From: Acuticoccus sp. I52.16.1
Lineage (GTDB): Bacteria > Pseudomonadota > Alphaproteobacteria > Rhizobiales > Amorphaceae
NCBI RefSeq assembly: GCF_022865125.1
Contig: NZ_CP094828.1
Location: forward strand, 1,798,001 to 1,862,000
DNA: 64,000 nt
Direction: 5' to 3'
Shown: one piece after another, positions 39,319-53,113 of the stretch
Numbering within the stretch: the first letter of the stretch is position 1
Layout of the letters: each line of letters starts with the position of its first letter
Program-made: the position numbers and the translations under genes
Notes under the pieces: model-generated
The model's input: only the letters and a program-made list of their open reading frames with translations
Database searches by the model: none
Told to the model about the DNA's origin: nothing

Positions 39319-41688
39319 CTACCGGTTCGTCGCAATAAGGATGGGGAAATTCCGGAGCGCCGCTTCGATCGCCCCTTTTTCGCCCAGCGCGCGGCCGGTC
39401 AGTCGATCCACCAGGCCGGCGGCGTCGGCGACGGTGAGGTCGGCGAGGCTGCCGCGGGACAATCCGAGCCCCGCCTCACCCAGGTAGGGCAGCGGGCGAA
39501 TCGGGATCAGCGCGACGAGGCGCTCGTCGCCGGAACGGCGCTCGAAGGCGGCGAAGTCCCCGGCGGCGCCGCCCTGCAACGCCAGCGCGGTCAACGACGA
39601 GCGGGCGAAGAGGGCCGCCCGTTCGCGCCGCAAGGCCAGCCCTTCCAGCAGAACGCGCGCCTTGACCGCGCCGCTGGTCCAGTCGCGGGCGAGGAAGGCG
39701 GGGTCGGCAACTCGCGCCGCCGCGCACAGCGCCGCTTCCGCCTCGAAGTCGACCGGGCGGCGATTGTCGGGATCGACCATGGCGAAATCCCAGTCGAAGC
39801 AGCCTTGGTAGATGTCCGGAACCGGGCGGCCGAGCGTCTTCAGCAGCGCCTGACCGAGGCCGATGACGGCGCCTGCCCGCTCGACGTCGGCCAGCGGGGC
39901 GAGGCGCTCGCGCGCGCCGGCCATCGCCACGGCCGCCTCCGCCACCTGCCGCTCGAAATCCGCGTCGCGGCGCGTCCAGCTCGTATCTTCCATCGCCTCG
40001 CGCACGGACTTCAGCGCCGCCTCGCGGAAGCGATCGGCGAAGTCGGCATCGTCGCCGAGCGGGTCGGCGGCGAACAGCATCTGCGCCAGCGCCCACTTCA
40101 GCTTGTCCGGAAGGTCGCCCGGCAGCGTCGGCCACAGCGCGACGAACCGGGCCGCGGCGTCCGGGGCCGACAGCGCGTAGAGCCGCGCGCGCGAATCCTC
40201 GCCGCGCTTGGTGTCGTGCGTCTGCGTCGCGGCCAGTCCGCCCGCGGCCGCCACGCCGAGAAAGCGCCCCGCCCCGAGCGCGGGGTCGAGCGCGCCGCCG
40301 ACTTCGTTCAGCGCCAGCAACCGGTGGTGGCGATAGAAGAGCGTGTCCTCCAGCGCCTTGGCCATCAGCGGGCCGGACGTCTGCTGCAACCGTGCGACGA
40401 ACTCGATCGCCACGTCCGGGTCGTTCGCCGCGGCCGGATCGGCGGTGAGCAGTTCGATCAGGTCGTCGAGGACGCGCTCGTCCTCCAGCTTTTCCGCGGT
40501 GGCGGCGTCGCGCGCGGCGGCCAGCACGGCGCGGTCCTCGGCGTCGTCGCTCGGCAGATAGGTGCGGTAGACCGACAGGCCCTTCATCAGCGCCACCAGC
40601 CCCTCGCGCACGGTGGCGCGGCCGTGGTCGCGGGCCGATAGGTCAGACCTGAACAACGTCAGCGCGAGCTCCGTCAACCGCTCCAGCTCACCCGCCAGAT
40701 TGCGTGTCAGGATGACCGTCTTGGCCTCGTCCATCATCGCCGGCAGGTCGTTCTGGGCGATCTCGCCATAGGCCTCGCTCAGGGCCTGGAGCCCGTCACC
40801 GTCGGTGAACAGGGCGGCCATCGCGGCGATGAACTCGTAGCCGGTGGTCCCCTCGACCGGCCAGTCCCGCAGCCCCTCGTCGGCCTCCAGGATCTTCTCG
40901 ACCCAGATCGGCACCGCGGCCCGCTCGGCGAGCGTCGCGAGGTATCCCGCCGGGTCGGACAGCCCATCGACGTGATCGACCCGCAGGCCCGTGACCGTCC
41001 CCTCGGCGACGAGGCGCAGGATGGTGCGGTGGACATGCTCGAAGACGAGCGGGTCCTCCACCCGCACGCCCACGAGGCCCGTCACCTCGAAGAAGCGGCG
41101 GTAGGTCAACCCGTCGCGCCCGAAGCGCCAGTAGGTGAGGCGGTAGTTCTGTGCCTCGTGCAGGTCGTGCAGGTTCTCGATGTGCTCGGTGCCGGGCGCC
41201 AGCGGCAGGATATTGTCATAGACGGCGAGGACGGGGCCGTCCGGCGTCTCGCGGCGGGTGATGTCGCCCTCCACGATCGCCTCGCCGTAGGGCTTGCCGA
41301 GGATCGGCAGGATCAGCTTGCCGGCGTTCCAGTCGATGTCGAAGTGGCGGGCATAGTCCGACGCCTCGCCGTGCATGGCGACGTCGCGCCACCACGGGTT
41401 CTCCATCGAGGCGGCCATGTGGTTGGGCACGATGTCGACGATGAGGCCGAGGCCGGCCGCCTCGAGCGCCTCGGCGAGCACCGCGAAGCCCGCCTCGCCG
41501 CCGAGCGCGGGGTCGAGCACGTTGTGGTCGGTGACGTCATAACCGTGGGTGGAGCCGGCCGTCGCGGCGAAGATCGGCGAGGCATAGAGGTGGGTGATGC
41601 CCGCCTGCGCCAGGTGCGGCAGGATCGAGGCCGCGTCCTCGAAGGTGAAGCCGTTGCGGAATTGGAGCCGATAGGTGGCGACGATCAT
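39319..41688 (-). CDS. treY: Malto-oligosyltrehalose synthase TreY
   Basis: A 789-aa GH13 enzyme that converts the reducing-end maltose unit of a glucan into a trehalose unit by intramolecular transglucosylation. It opens with ATYRLQFRNGFTFEDAASILP and LYASPIFAATAGSTHGYDVTD, the TreY signature. GLRVDHVDGL (nucleophile Asp), IWVEKILEADEGL (acid Glu) and TQTHDTKRGEDSRARL are the catalytic blocks, and DIYQGCFDWDFAMVDPDNRRPVD lies near the C-terminus. The ATG overlaps the malQ stop by ATGA. It is the last gene of the seven-gene glucan operon and works with TreZ. Confidence 0.96.
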   Translation of the reverse strand: MIVATYRLQFRNGFTFEDAASILPHLAQAGITHLYASPIFAATAGSTHGYDVTDHNVLDPALGGEAGFAVLAEALEAAGLGLIVDIVPNHMAASMENPWWRDVAMHGEASDYARHFDIDWNAGKLILPILGKPYGEAIVEGDITRRETPDGPVLAVYDNILPLAPGTEHIENLHDLHEAQNYRLTYWRFGRDGLTYRRFFEVTGLVGVRVEDPLVFEHVHRTILRLVAEGTVTGLRVDHVDGLSDPAGYLATLAERAAVPIWVEKILEADEGLRDWPVEGTTGYEFIAAMAALFTDGDGLQALSEAYGEIAQNDLPAMMDEAKTVILTRNLAGELERLTELALTLFRSDLSARDHGRATVREGLVALMKGLSVYRTYLPSDDAEDRAVLAAARDAATAEKLEDERVLDDLIELLTADPAAANDPDVAIEFVARLQQTSGPLMAKALEDTLFYRHHRLLALNEVGGALDPALGAGRFLGVAAAGGLAATQTHDTKRGEDSRARLYALSAPDAAARFVALWPTLPGDLPDKLKWALAQMLFAADPLGDDADFADRFREAALKSVREAMEDTSWTRRDADFERQVAEAAVAMAGARERLAPLADVERAGAVIGLGQALLKTLGRPVPDIYQGCFDWDFAMVDPDNRRPVDFEAEAALCAAARVADPAFLARDWTSGAVKARVLLEGLALRRERAALFARSSLTALALQGGAAGDFAAFERRSGDERLVALIPIRPLPYLGEAGLGLSRGSLADLTVADAAGLVDRLTGRALGEKGAIEAALRNFPILIATNR

Positions 41689-43460
41689 CCAGACCCTCTT
41701 CGCACCCCGCGCACGGCGGCCAGGGTGGCCGCGAGACGTGCCGAACGGCCGATCTCGGCGACCGTCACCGGGAGTGTCCTACGCCAATTCGGATGCTCAC
41801 GGTCCGTTCCCGGCAGATTGACGAGCCGCCGCCCGCCGACGACATCCTCCAGCCGCACCGCGAAGAGCCGCGAGGCGGTGCGTGCGCCGAGCCGGTGAAA
41901 CGCGACGCAGACCGCGTCGTCGAGCGGCCCGGTGGCGCGAGTCGGCGGCAGGCCCGCCATCGCCAGCATCGCCCGCTTGTCGGCGAGGCGGGCTGCATGC
42001 TCGACCTCGGCGACGCGCCGATCGATGCGCCCCAGGGCCAACCGCAGGTCGATCTCGTCGCCCTGCCACCAGGCCTCCAGCGGCGCGATGTCATGGGTCG
42101 AGAGGCAGGCGAGCGCGTCGCGCGGGTACTGCGCCGGCGGGGTCATGCCGCCCGGCCCGTGCTCGAAGGCGAGGATGCGCATCGAGAAGAGCCGCCGCGC
42201 CGCCATCCGCTCGCGAAAGCCGGGCGGTACCACGCCGAGGTCCTCGCCGATCGCCATCGCGCTGTGCTGGACGGTGGCGGCGACAACCTGGTCGGTGAGG
42301 TTGGGCTGGCGCACGTAGGCCCCTTCGGCGGAGGTCATGCCGTCGGGGATCAGCCACAGCCGTTCGAGGCCCATCGCGTGGTCGATCCGCATCGCCCCGG
42401 CGTCGGCCATCACGGCGTCCATCACCGCGCGGTAGGGGGCGAAGTCGCGCTCCACCAGCGCCGTCGGCGACAGCGGCGCGAGGCCCCAGTCCTGCCCGTC
42501 GAGCGAGAAGAGGTCGGGCGGCGCGCCGATCCGAAGACCGCGCAGCGCCAGCGACGGGTCGGCCCAGGTGGAGGCCCCGTCCGGCGCCTCCCCCACCGCG
42601 AGGTCGAGGTAGAGGCCGATGCGCATGCCCGCCGCGCGGCACGCCGCGTGGGCCGCGCCGAGCTGCGTCTCGGCGATATGTTGCAGCCAGACGTGGAATG
42701 CGACGTCGTCCCGGTGCGCTTCGGCGAAAGCGCGCACCTCCGGGCTCGCCCGGTCGGCATACTGGGCCGGCCAGGAGCCCCAGCCGGCACCCTTGCCGCT
42801 CGCGACCATGTGGTGCGACAGCGCCTCGAAGAGGGCGAAGTCGGCCATCGCGGCACCCGCCTGCGAGGCATGGCGGGCGGCCGCGTGGCGTGCCTCGGCG
42901 GGCACGGACGGATCGCCGGAGCGCCAGGACTGATGGATCTTGGCCAGCACCGTCAGCTTCGCCTGCGCGGCGGCGGTATAGTCCACCTGATCGCGCGAAC
43001 TCGGCACCGGCACCATTTCGGCCATGTGCGGGTGAAAGCCGGGCACCTCGTCCACCGCGATGATGAACGGGTTGAGGCGCCGCCGGTCGGACGGCGAGAA
43101 GGGCGAGGCGCGCTCCGGCTCGGCGGTGAACAGCGCGTGCAGCGGGTTGAGGCCGACGAAGTCCGCCCCGGCGTCCGCCAGCATCGGCACCAGCGCCTTG
43201 AGGTCGCCCAGATCGCCGATGCCGAGGTTGCGGTCCGAGCGGAGCTGGTAGAGCTGCAAGGCGACGCCGAAGGCCCGCGCATCGTCCAGCCACGGCGGGA
43301 CATAGGCGGCGGTGGAGGCCGGCTGCGGCAGCGGCGGCGGTGCGCCGAGCAGGTCCACGAACGCGCGCTTGGTCGCGTCGGAGACCGGCGGGGCGTTCTC
43401 GCCCGGGCGCTCCAGGACGACGCCGACCGCGTCGGCCGCCGCGTCGAGCGCCTTGGTCAT
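41685..43460 (-). CDS. malQ: 4-alpha-glucanotransferase MalQ (GH77)
   Basis: A 591-aa amylomaltase. QLYQLRSDRNLGIGDLGDL begins the GH77 barrel, MRIDHAMGLERLWLIPDG carries the nucleophile aspartate, AIGEDLGVVPPGFRE the acid glutamate, and LACLSTHDIAPLEAWW the third acid. The start ATG 43460 overlaps the treZ stop by ATGA. It transfers maltosyl or longer chains between glucans, recycling short malto-oligosaccharides left by GlgX and TreZ. The frame is open upstream to 44960, but that part is only a shadow of treZ. Confidence 0.95.
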   Translation of the reverse strand: MTKALDAAADAVGVVLERPGENAPPVSDATKRAFVDLLGAPPPLPQPASTAAYVPPWLDDARAFGVALQLYQLRSDRNLGIGDLGDLKALVPMLADAGADFVGLNPLHALFTAEPERASPFSPSDRRRLNPFIIAVDEVPGFHPHMAEMVPVPSSRDQVDYTAAAQAKLTVLAKIHQSWRSGDPSVPAEARHAAARHASQAGAAMADFALFEALSHHMVASGKGAGWGSWPAQYADRASPEVRAFAEAHRDDVAFHVWLQHIAETQLGAAHAACRAAGMRIGLYLDLAVGEAPDGASTWADPSLALRGLRIGAPPDLFSLDGQDWGLAPLSPTALVERDFAPYRAVMDAVMADAGAMRIDHAMGLERLWLIPDGMTSAEGAYVRQPNLTDQVVAATVQHSAMAIGEDLGVVPPGFRERMAARRLFSMRILAFEHGPGGMTPPAQYPRDALACLSTHDIAPLEAWWQGDEIDLRLALGRIDRRVAEVEHAARLADKRAMLAMAGLPPTRATGPLDDAVCVAFHRLGARTASRLFAVRLEDVVGGRRLVNLPGTDREHPNWRRTLPVTVAEIGRSARLAATLAAVRGVRRGSG

Positions 43461-45253
43461 GCGCGCTCCAGCGTGACGATCACCGAGTGCGGCCCGCGCG
43501 ACTCGGGCAGCGCCACCAGCTCGCCCGACACCACGGCGGCGATCACCTCCGCGGCCGGCATGGGGCCGGCGTCCTCGGTCGTCATGTTGATCAGCATCGT
43601 CATCACCGCGCCGTCGGCGAGCGTCCAGGCGACGTCGACCACCCCGTCGGCGGCGGCCAGCACGGTGCCGGTCTTGGGCTCCTCGCCGGTGAGGCGCGGG
43701 ACGACCTCGCGCGCCCGCACGCCGAGCAGCGTGGTGTAGAGGGTGAGCCAGGCGCGGCCGGCCTCGGTCTCCGGCTTGGACCAGTCGACCTGGCTCGCCT
43801 CGAAGGTGGAGAGGGCGTTGGGGTCGGGGATGTCCTCGCGGGCGTCGGGGTCGATGAAGGCGTCGAACTTGGAGAACTCGTTGCGCCTTCCCTTGCGCAC
43901 GGCCGCCGCCAGCTCGCCGTCGAAGTCGCAGAAGAAGCAGAACGGGTTGGTCTCGCCCCACTCCTCGCCCATCCACAGGAGCGGGATCTGCGGCGAGAGC
44001 AGCAGAACGGCGGTGAAGAGCACCGTCGTCTCGCGGTCGGAGAGGTCGATCAGCCGCTCGCCGAACGCCCGGTTGCCGACCTGATCGTGGTTCTGGTTGA
44101 ACGCCACGCACGCGATCAGCGGCTGGCCCTTGGAGTCCTCCCCGCGCGGCTCGTTGGCGTGGCCCTTGGAGGGCTCGCCCTGGAAGACGAACCCCTCCGT
44201 CAACGCCCGCGCCAGCTTCTCCCAGCGATGCTCGGTGAAGTCGATGTAGTAGCCTTCGGTGTCGCCGGTGGCGATCGGATGGATGACGTTGTGGTAGTCG
44301 TCGTTCCACTCGGCGGTGAAGAGGGTCGGCTCGCCGTCTTCGTAGGGGTGCAGGAAGACGACGTTGCGCTCGTCCTCGGTGTGGAGGTGCACCGGGCGGT
44401 CGAGCGTGGCGCGGATCCGCCGCGCCATGGCTTCGAGGATGTGTTCCGCCGACGGGTCCTTGATGTGGTCGATGGCGTCGAACCGCAGCCCGTCGAAGCG
44501 GTACTCCGTCAGCCAGTAGAGCGGATTCTCGACGAAGTAGGACCGCACCGCCGGATTGTCGAACGCGATCGCCGCGCCCCACGGCGTGTGCCGCTCCGGG
44601 TGGAAGAAGGCGCCGGCGTACTTGCCGAGGTAGTTCCCGTCCGGCCCGAAGTGGTTGTAGACCACGTCGAGGAACACCATCAGCCCGTGCGCGTGGGCCG
44701 CGTCGACGAAGGCGCGCACGTCGTCGGGCGAACCGTAGCACTCGTGCGGCGCGTAGAGCAGCACGCCGTCGTAGCCCCACCCGCGGCGCCCGCCGAACTG
44801 GGCGAGCGGCAGCACCTCCACCGCTGTGATGCCGATGGCGGCGAGGTGCGGCAGCTTCTCGATCGCGGCGCGGAAGGTGCCCTCGGGCGTGAAGGTGCCG
44901 ACGTGCATCTCGTAGATGACGCACTCGCGCCAGGGCCGGCCGGCCCACTCGGTCTTCCACTCGTAGGCGTCGGGGTCGACCAGTTTGGACGGCCCGTGGA
45001 CGTCGCCCATCTGCGCCCGCGCGGCGGGGTCCGGCACGACGAAGCCGTCATCCAGCACGAAGGCGTAGCCGCCGCCGACGGGGACGGCGTCGGTGACGAT
45101 CTCGAACCAACCGTCCGCCTGGCGCTCCATGGCGAGATCGCCGGCGTCGGTGCGCAGCTTGAGGGTCTGCTCGTCGGGCGCCCAGAGGCGGAAGCGGGCG
45201 CGACCGTCGCGGAGGACCGTCGCCCCCCAGGTGGTGGGACATGCGTTCGTCAC
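43457..45253 (-). CDS. treZ: Malto-oligosyltrehalose trehalohydrolase TreZ
   Basis: A 598-aa GH13 enzyme that releases free trehalose from the product of TreY. The N-terminal CBM48-like domain (ATVLRDGRARFRLWAPDEQTL) is followed by the barrel with VEVLPLAQFGGRRGWGYDGV, FDGLRFDAIDHI (nucleophile), LHTEDERN (acid) and FNQNHDQVGNRAFGERL. The GTG start has a strong GGGGAGG site. It lies 49 bases after glgX and overlaps malQ. The presence of both treY and treZ gives a complete glucan-to-trehalose route. Confidence 0.96.
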   Translation of the reverse strand: MTNACPTTWGATVLRDGRARFRLWAPDEQTLKLRTDAGDLAMERQADGWFEIVTDAVPVGGGYAFVLDDGFVVPDPAARAQMGDVHGPSKLVDPDAYEWKTEWAGRPWRECVIYEMHVGTFTPEGTFRAAIEKLPHLAAIGITAVEVLPLAQFGGRRGWGYDGVLLYAPHECYGSPDDVRAFVDAAHAHGLMVFLDVVYNHFGPDGNYLGKYAGAFFHPERHTPWGAAIAFDNPAVRSYFVENPLYWLTEYRFDGLRFDAIDHIKDPSAEHILEAMARRIRATLDRPVHLHTEDERNVVFLHPYEDGEPTLFTAEWNDDYHNVIHPIATGDTEGYYIDFTEHRWEKLARALTEGFVFQGEPSKGHANEPRGEDSKGQPLIACVAFNQNHDQVGNRAFGERLIDLSDRETTVLFTAVLLLSPQIPLLWMGEEWGETNPFCFFCDFDGELAAAVRKGRRNEFSKFDAFIDPDAREDIPDPNALSTFEASQVDWSKPETEAGRAWLTLYTTLLGVRAREVVPRLTGEEPKTGTVLAAADGVVDVAWTLADGAVMTMLINMTTEDAGPMPAAEVIAAVVSGELVALPESRGPHSVIVTLERA

Positions 45254-45302
45254 AGAGCCTCCCCGAAGCGTCTAAACGGGATGAGACGGCACCGAGGCGC
45301 CG

Positions 45303-47387
45303 TCAGTGCGAGCGATTGCCGATGACTGCGAGCATCGACCGGCCGGGCACCGTAAAGGGCGCCCCCGCCGCCGGACCGCGACCGGGCCTGTGGACCGTCC
45401 CGTCGACCGTCTCGAACAGCACCGACCATTCGACGGAGGCGAGCGGCTCGCACAGGTTGAAGGTCATCTCGTCCTCGAGCGAGTTGAAGAAGACCACGGC
45501 GCGCGCGTCGCCTTGCGCGAGGACCATCCCCAGCACCTTGGGGTCGACGGCGTGCCAGTCGTCCTGGTTCATCTCCTCGCCGTCGGGGCGCAGCCAGCAG
45601 ATGTCCTTGGCGCCGTCCTGGCCGGACTGCTCGTCGCCGTGCAGGAACCTGGCCTGGTGGAAGATGCCCAGTTCCTGGCGCACGCGGATGAGGTCGGCGA
45701 CGAACTTGCGGAAGCCGACCTCCTGCTCGCTGTCCTCACCCCAGTTCAGCCACGAGAATTCGGTGTCCTGGCAGTAGCCGTTGTTGTTGCCGAACTGGCT
45801 GCGGCCGATCTCGTCGCCCATCAGCATCATCGGCGTCCCCTGGCTGACCAGCAGCGTGGCGATGAGGTTGCGCCGCATCTGCGTGCGCACGGTGTTGATC
45901 GCCTCGTCGTCGGTCGGGCCCTCCACGCCCCAGTTGAAGGAGCGGTTGTCGCCGTGACCGTCGCGATTGTCCTCGCCATTCCCCTCGTTGTGCTTCTCGT
46001 TGTAGGTGACGAGATCGACCAGCGTGAAGCCGTCGTGCGCGGTGACGAAGTTGACCGAGGCCCACGGCTTGCGCCCGGCATGGTCGAAGATGTCGGCCGA
46101 GCCGAGGACGTTGGAGGCCAGCGGCGGCAGGTAGCCGGATTCACCGCGCCAGTAGGAGCGGATATCGTCGCGGTAGCGCCCGTTCCACTCGGCCCAGCCG
46201 GGCGGAAAGTTGCCCACCTGGTAGCCGTCCATGCCGAGGTCCCACGGCTCGGCGATCATCTTCACGCCTTGCAGGGTCGGGTCCTGCATCACCGCGTCGA
46301 GCCATGCGGACGACTTGTCGAACCCCGCCCCCTCCCGCGACATCGACGGGGCGAGGTCGAACCGGAACCCGTCGACCTTGCACACCTCGACCCAGTAGCG
46401 CAGCGAATCCATCACCATCTGCATCACCCGCGGATGGGCGACGTTGACGGTGTTGCCGGTGCCGGTGGTGTCGGAATAATAGCGCTTGTCTTCGGCGAGC
46501 ACGTAGTAGCTCGCGTTGTCGATCCCCTTGAACGACAGCGTCGGGCCGAGCTGGTTGCCCTCGGCGGTGTGGTTGTAGACGACGTCGAGGATCACCTCGA
46601 TGCCGGCCTCGTGCAGGCGCCGCACCATGTGCTTGAACTCGTGGTGCCCCGACCCGCGCGAGATGTAGCGCGCCGCGGGGGCGAAGAAGTTCAGCGTGTT
46701 GTAGCCCCAGTAGTTGTGCAGCCCCTTCTCCAGCAAATGCCGGTCGTCTGGGAAGTAGTGGATCGGCATCAGCTCGATCGTCGTCACGCCGAGCTTGACG
46801 AGATAGTCGATCACCTGCGGGTCGGCGAGGCCGGCGAAGGTGCCGCGCATGTGGTCCGGCACGTCCGGATGCATCGCGGTCATGCCCTTGACGTGCGCCT
46901 CGTAGACGATCGTGTCGGTCCACGGCACCTGCGGGGGGACGTGGTTGCCCCAGGTGAAGGCCTCGTCGACGACGATGGACTTGGGCATCGCCGGCCCCGA
47001 GTCGCGCCGATCGAAGGAGAGGTCCTCGCGCGTGGAGCCGACGCGGTAGCCGAACATCGAGTCCTGCCACCTGAGGTCCCCCTTGAGGGCACGGGCGTAC
47101 GGGTCGATCAGCAGCTTGTTGGGGTTGAAGCGATGGCCGGCCGAGGGCTCGTAGGGACCGTGTACGCGGTACCCGTAGAGCTGACCCGGCCGCACATCGG
47201 GCAAGTAGCAGTGCCAGATGTCGTGGGTGTGTTCCGGGACGGGAATACGGTTCGTCTCGCGCCGTCCGGTGCGTTCGAAGAGGCACAACTCGACGTTGGT
47301 CGCGTTGGCGGAGAAGAGGGCGAAGTTGGTGCCCGACCCATCCCACGTCGCCCCGAGCGGCCCGGGGGACCCTGGTTCAATGCGCAT
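45303..47387 (-). CDS. glgX: Glycogen debranching enzyme GlgX (GH13 isoamylase type)
   Basis: A 694-aa debranching enzyme. Its N-terminal domain opens with GSPGPLGATWDGSGTNFALF, the GlgX signature, followed by HPDVPDHMRGTFAGLADPQVI, GFRFDLAPSMSREG (nucleophile region), MIAEPWDLGMDGYQVGNFP (acid) and FVTAHDGFTLVDLV. It hydrolyses alpha-1,6 links of short branches, producing linear malto-oligosaccharides for MalQ and TreY. It starts 11 bases after the glgB stop codon, within the operon. Confidence 0.95.
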   Translation of the reverse strand: MRIEPGSPGPLGATWDGSGTNFALFSANATNVELCLFERTGRRETNRIPVPEHTHDIWHCYLPDVRPGQLYGYRVHGPYEPSAGHRFNPNKLLIDPYARALKGDLRWQDSMFGYRVGSTREDLSFDRRDSGPAMPKSIVVDEAFTWGNHVPPQVPWTDTIVYEAHVKGMTAMHPDVPDHMRGTFAGLADPQVIDYLVKLGVTTIELMPIHYFPDDRHLLEKGLHNYWGYNTLNFFAPAARYISRGSGHHEFKHMVRRLHEAGIEVILDVVYNHTAEGNQLGPTLSFKGIDNASYYVLAEDKRYYSDTTGTGNTVNVAHPRVMQMVMDSLRYWVEVCKVDGFRFDLAPSMSREGAGFDKSSAWLDAVMQDPTLQGVKMIAEPWDLGMDGYQVGNFPPGWAEWNGRYRDDIRSYWRGESGYLPPLASNVLGSADIFDHAGRKPWASVNFVTAHDGFTLVDLVTYNEKHNEGNGEDNRDGHGDNRSFNWGVEGPTDDEAINTVRTQMRRNLIATLLVSQGTPMMLMGDEIGRSQFGNNNGYCQDTEFSWLNWGEDSEQEVGFRKFVADLIRVRQELGIFHQARFLHGDEQSGQDGAKDICWLRPDGEEMNQDDWHAVDPKVLGMVLAQGDARAVVFFNSLEDEMTFNLCEPLASVEWSVLFETVDGTVHRPGRGPAAGAPFTVPGRSMLAVIGNRSH

Positions 47388-47398
47388 TCATGCCCGAC

Positions 47399-49589
47399 CT
47401 AATGAGGAACGAAAATCAGAGCGCCGAGCGGCGGCAGCGTCAACTCTGCCGAATGCTCCCGGCCGTGGAACGGCTTGTCCTGCACGTCGATCGCCCCGGC
47501 ATTGCCGACGTTGGACCCGCCGTAGACCGACGAATCGGTGTTCATCGCCTCGCGCCACTGCCCCCCGTGCGGGAAGCCGACACGATAGTTGTAACGCACG
47601 ATCGGCGTAAAGTTCAGCACCACCACCACCGGGGAACGATCGGCGGCGTAGCGCACGAAGGCGAAAACCGAGGACTGGCTGTCGGACGCGTCGATCCACT
47701 CGAACCCGTCCGGGTCGCAGTCCTTCTCGTGCAGCGCGCTCGTCGTCTTGTAGAGGGTGTTGAGATCGCGGATCAGGTCCTGGATGCCGCGGTGCATCGG
47801 GTCCACCAGGAGGTGCCAGTCGAGCGACTGGTCGTGGTTCCACTCTTTTTCCTGCGCGAACTCACCGCCCATGAAGAGGAGCTTCTTGCCCGGATGGGCC
47901 CACATGAAGGCGTAGTAGGCCCGCAGGTTGGCGAACTTCTGCCACCGGTCGCCCGGCATCTTGCCCAGCATCGAGCCCTTGCCGTGCACGACCTCGTCGT
48001 GGCTCAGCGGCAGGATAAAGTCCTCCGAGAAAGCGTAATGCAGACCGAACGTGATGCTGTCGTGGTGCCAGCGGCGGTGGACCGGCTCCTCCTGGATGTA
48101 ATGCAAGGTGTCGTGCATCCACCCCATATTCCACTTGAAATTAAATCCCAGTCCGCCGTCTTTCACCGGTCGCGAGACCTGCGGAAACGCGGTCGACTCC
48201 TCGGCCGCCACCATCGCCCCCTCGCCGGTTTCGAGCACCCGCTCGTTGAGCGATTGGAGGAAGGAGATGGATTCGAGGTTCTCGCGCCCGCCGTACTTGT
48301 TCGGCACCCAGTCCTCGCCGCGCGAATAGTCGCGGTAGAGCATCGAGGCGACGGCATCCACCCGCAGCCCGTCGACGTGGTAGCGGTCGATCCAGAAGAG
48401 GCCGTTCGCCTCCAGGAAGTTCGCCACCTCGTTGCGGCCGAGGTTGTAGATCAGCGTGTTCCAGTCCTTGTGGAAGCCTTCGCGCGGGTCGGCGTGCTCG
48501 TAGAGCGCGGTGCCGTCGAACTGGCCGAGGCCGTGCTGGTCGGTCGGGAAGTGGGCCGGCACCCAGTCGATGATGACGCCGATGCCCTCGGCGTGCGCCC
48601 GGTCGACGAAGCGCGCGAAGCCCTCCGGCGTGCCGAACCGCGAGGTCGGCGCATAAAGGCCGATCGGCTGGTAGCCCCACGAGCCGGAGAACGGATGCTC
48701 CGAGATCGGCAACAGCTCGACATGTGTGAAACCGAGCGACTTGACGTAGGGGATCAGCTCGTCGGCGAGCTGGTCGTAGCCGAGATAGGTATTGCCGTCG
48801 CCCCGCCGCCAGGAGCCGAGGTGCACCTCGTAGATCGAGATCGGCGCCGACCGGTCGTTGACGCCGGAGCGGCTGGAGATCCACGCCCCGTCGCTCCAGT
48901 CATGGTCGATGAGGCCGTGCACCACGGAGGATGTGTCGGGCGGAACCTCCGTCGCGAAGGCGAGCGGATCCATCTTGAGTGGCAGCACGTTGCCGTGCGC
49001 GCCGATGATTTCGTATTTGTAGTAGAGCCCGCGCGAGATGCCGGGAATGAAGATCTCCCACACGCCGACCTCGGCGCGCAGGCGCATGACGTGGCGTCGC
49101 CCGTCCCAGCCGTTGAAGTCGCCCACGACGGAGACGCGCTTGGCGTTCGGCGCCCAGACGCCGAAGTAGACGCCGTCGACGCCGCCCACCGTCGCCGGGT
49201 GCGAGCCGAGCCGCTCGTAGAGCTTGCGGTGCCGCCCCTCGGCCATGAGGTAGACGTCGAGTTCACCCAGGACGGTGCCGAAGCGGTAGGGATCGTCCGT
49301 CGTCCATTCATGCCCGCCGCTCTTCAGCTTGAGGCGGTAGTCGAACGGCTCGGTCTTCTCCAGCACCACCGCGAAGAGCCCGTCCGGGTGGGTCCTCTCC
49401 ATGGTGGCGACGGCCTTGCCCTTGGCGTCGGTGAGGCGGACTTCCTCGGCCTGCGGGGCAAAGGTGCGGATATAAAGGCGGCTGCCGTCCTCGGACGGGT
49501 GCATGCCCAGGATCGAGAACGGATCGGAGTGCCGCCCGGTGACGATCGCCTCCGCTGCCGCGGGCATGAGGTCGTCACGCGTACGGGTC

Positions 49590-49597
<8 letters not shown>
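47399..49597 (-). CDS. glgB: 1,4-alpha-glucan branching enzyme GlgB
   Basis: A 732-aa GH13/CBM48 enzyme, the usual GlgB length. The N-terminal CBM48 repeats ([24 protein letters not shown]) precede the barrel, with [40 protein letters not shown] (nucleophile), [11 protein letters not shown] (acid) and [15 protein letters not shown]. It introduces alpha-1,6 branches into the GlgE-made glucan. The gene overlaps the treS-maltokinase gene by eight bases and is followed by glgX. Confidence 0.97.
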
Positions 49598-52976
<3,379 letters not shown>

Positions 52977-53113
52977 AGGAGAATAATGCTCCAGTTATTG
53001 TTCTGTCGTCTTCACCAACGCGGCGCGGCTCGCGCTGGTTCGGTCGGCGACACGGCGATGCTATCGCAACCGCTGGTCGCGTCGAGAGCGGTTTTTACGC
53101 GGCAGCCCTGCTG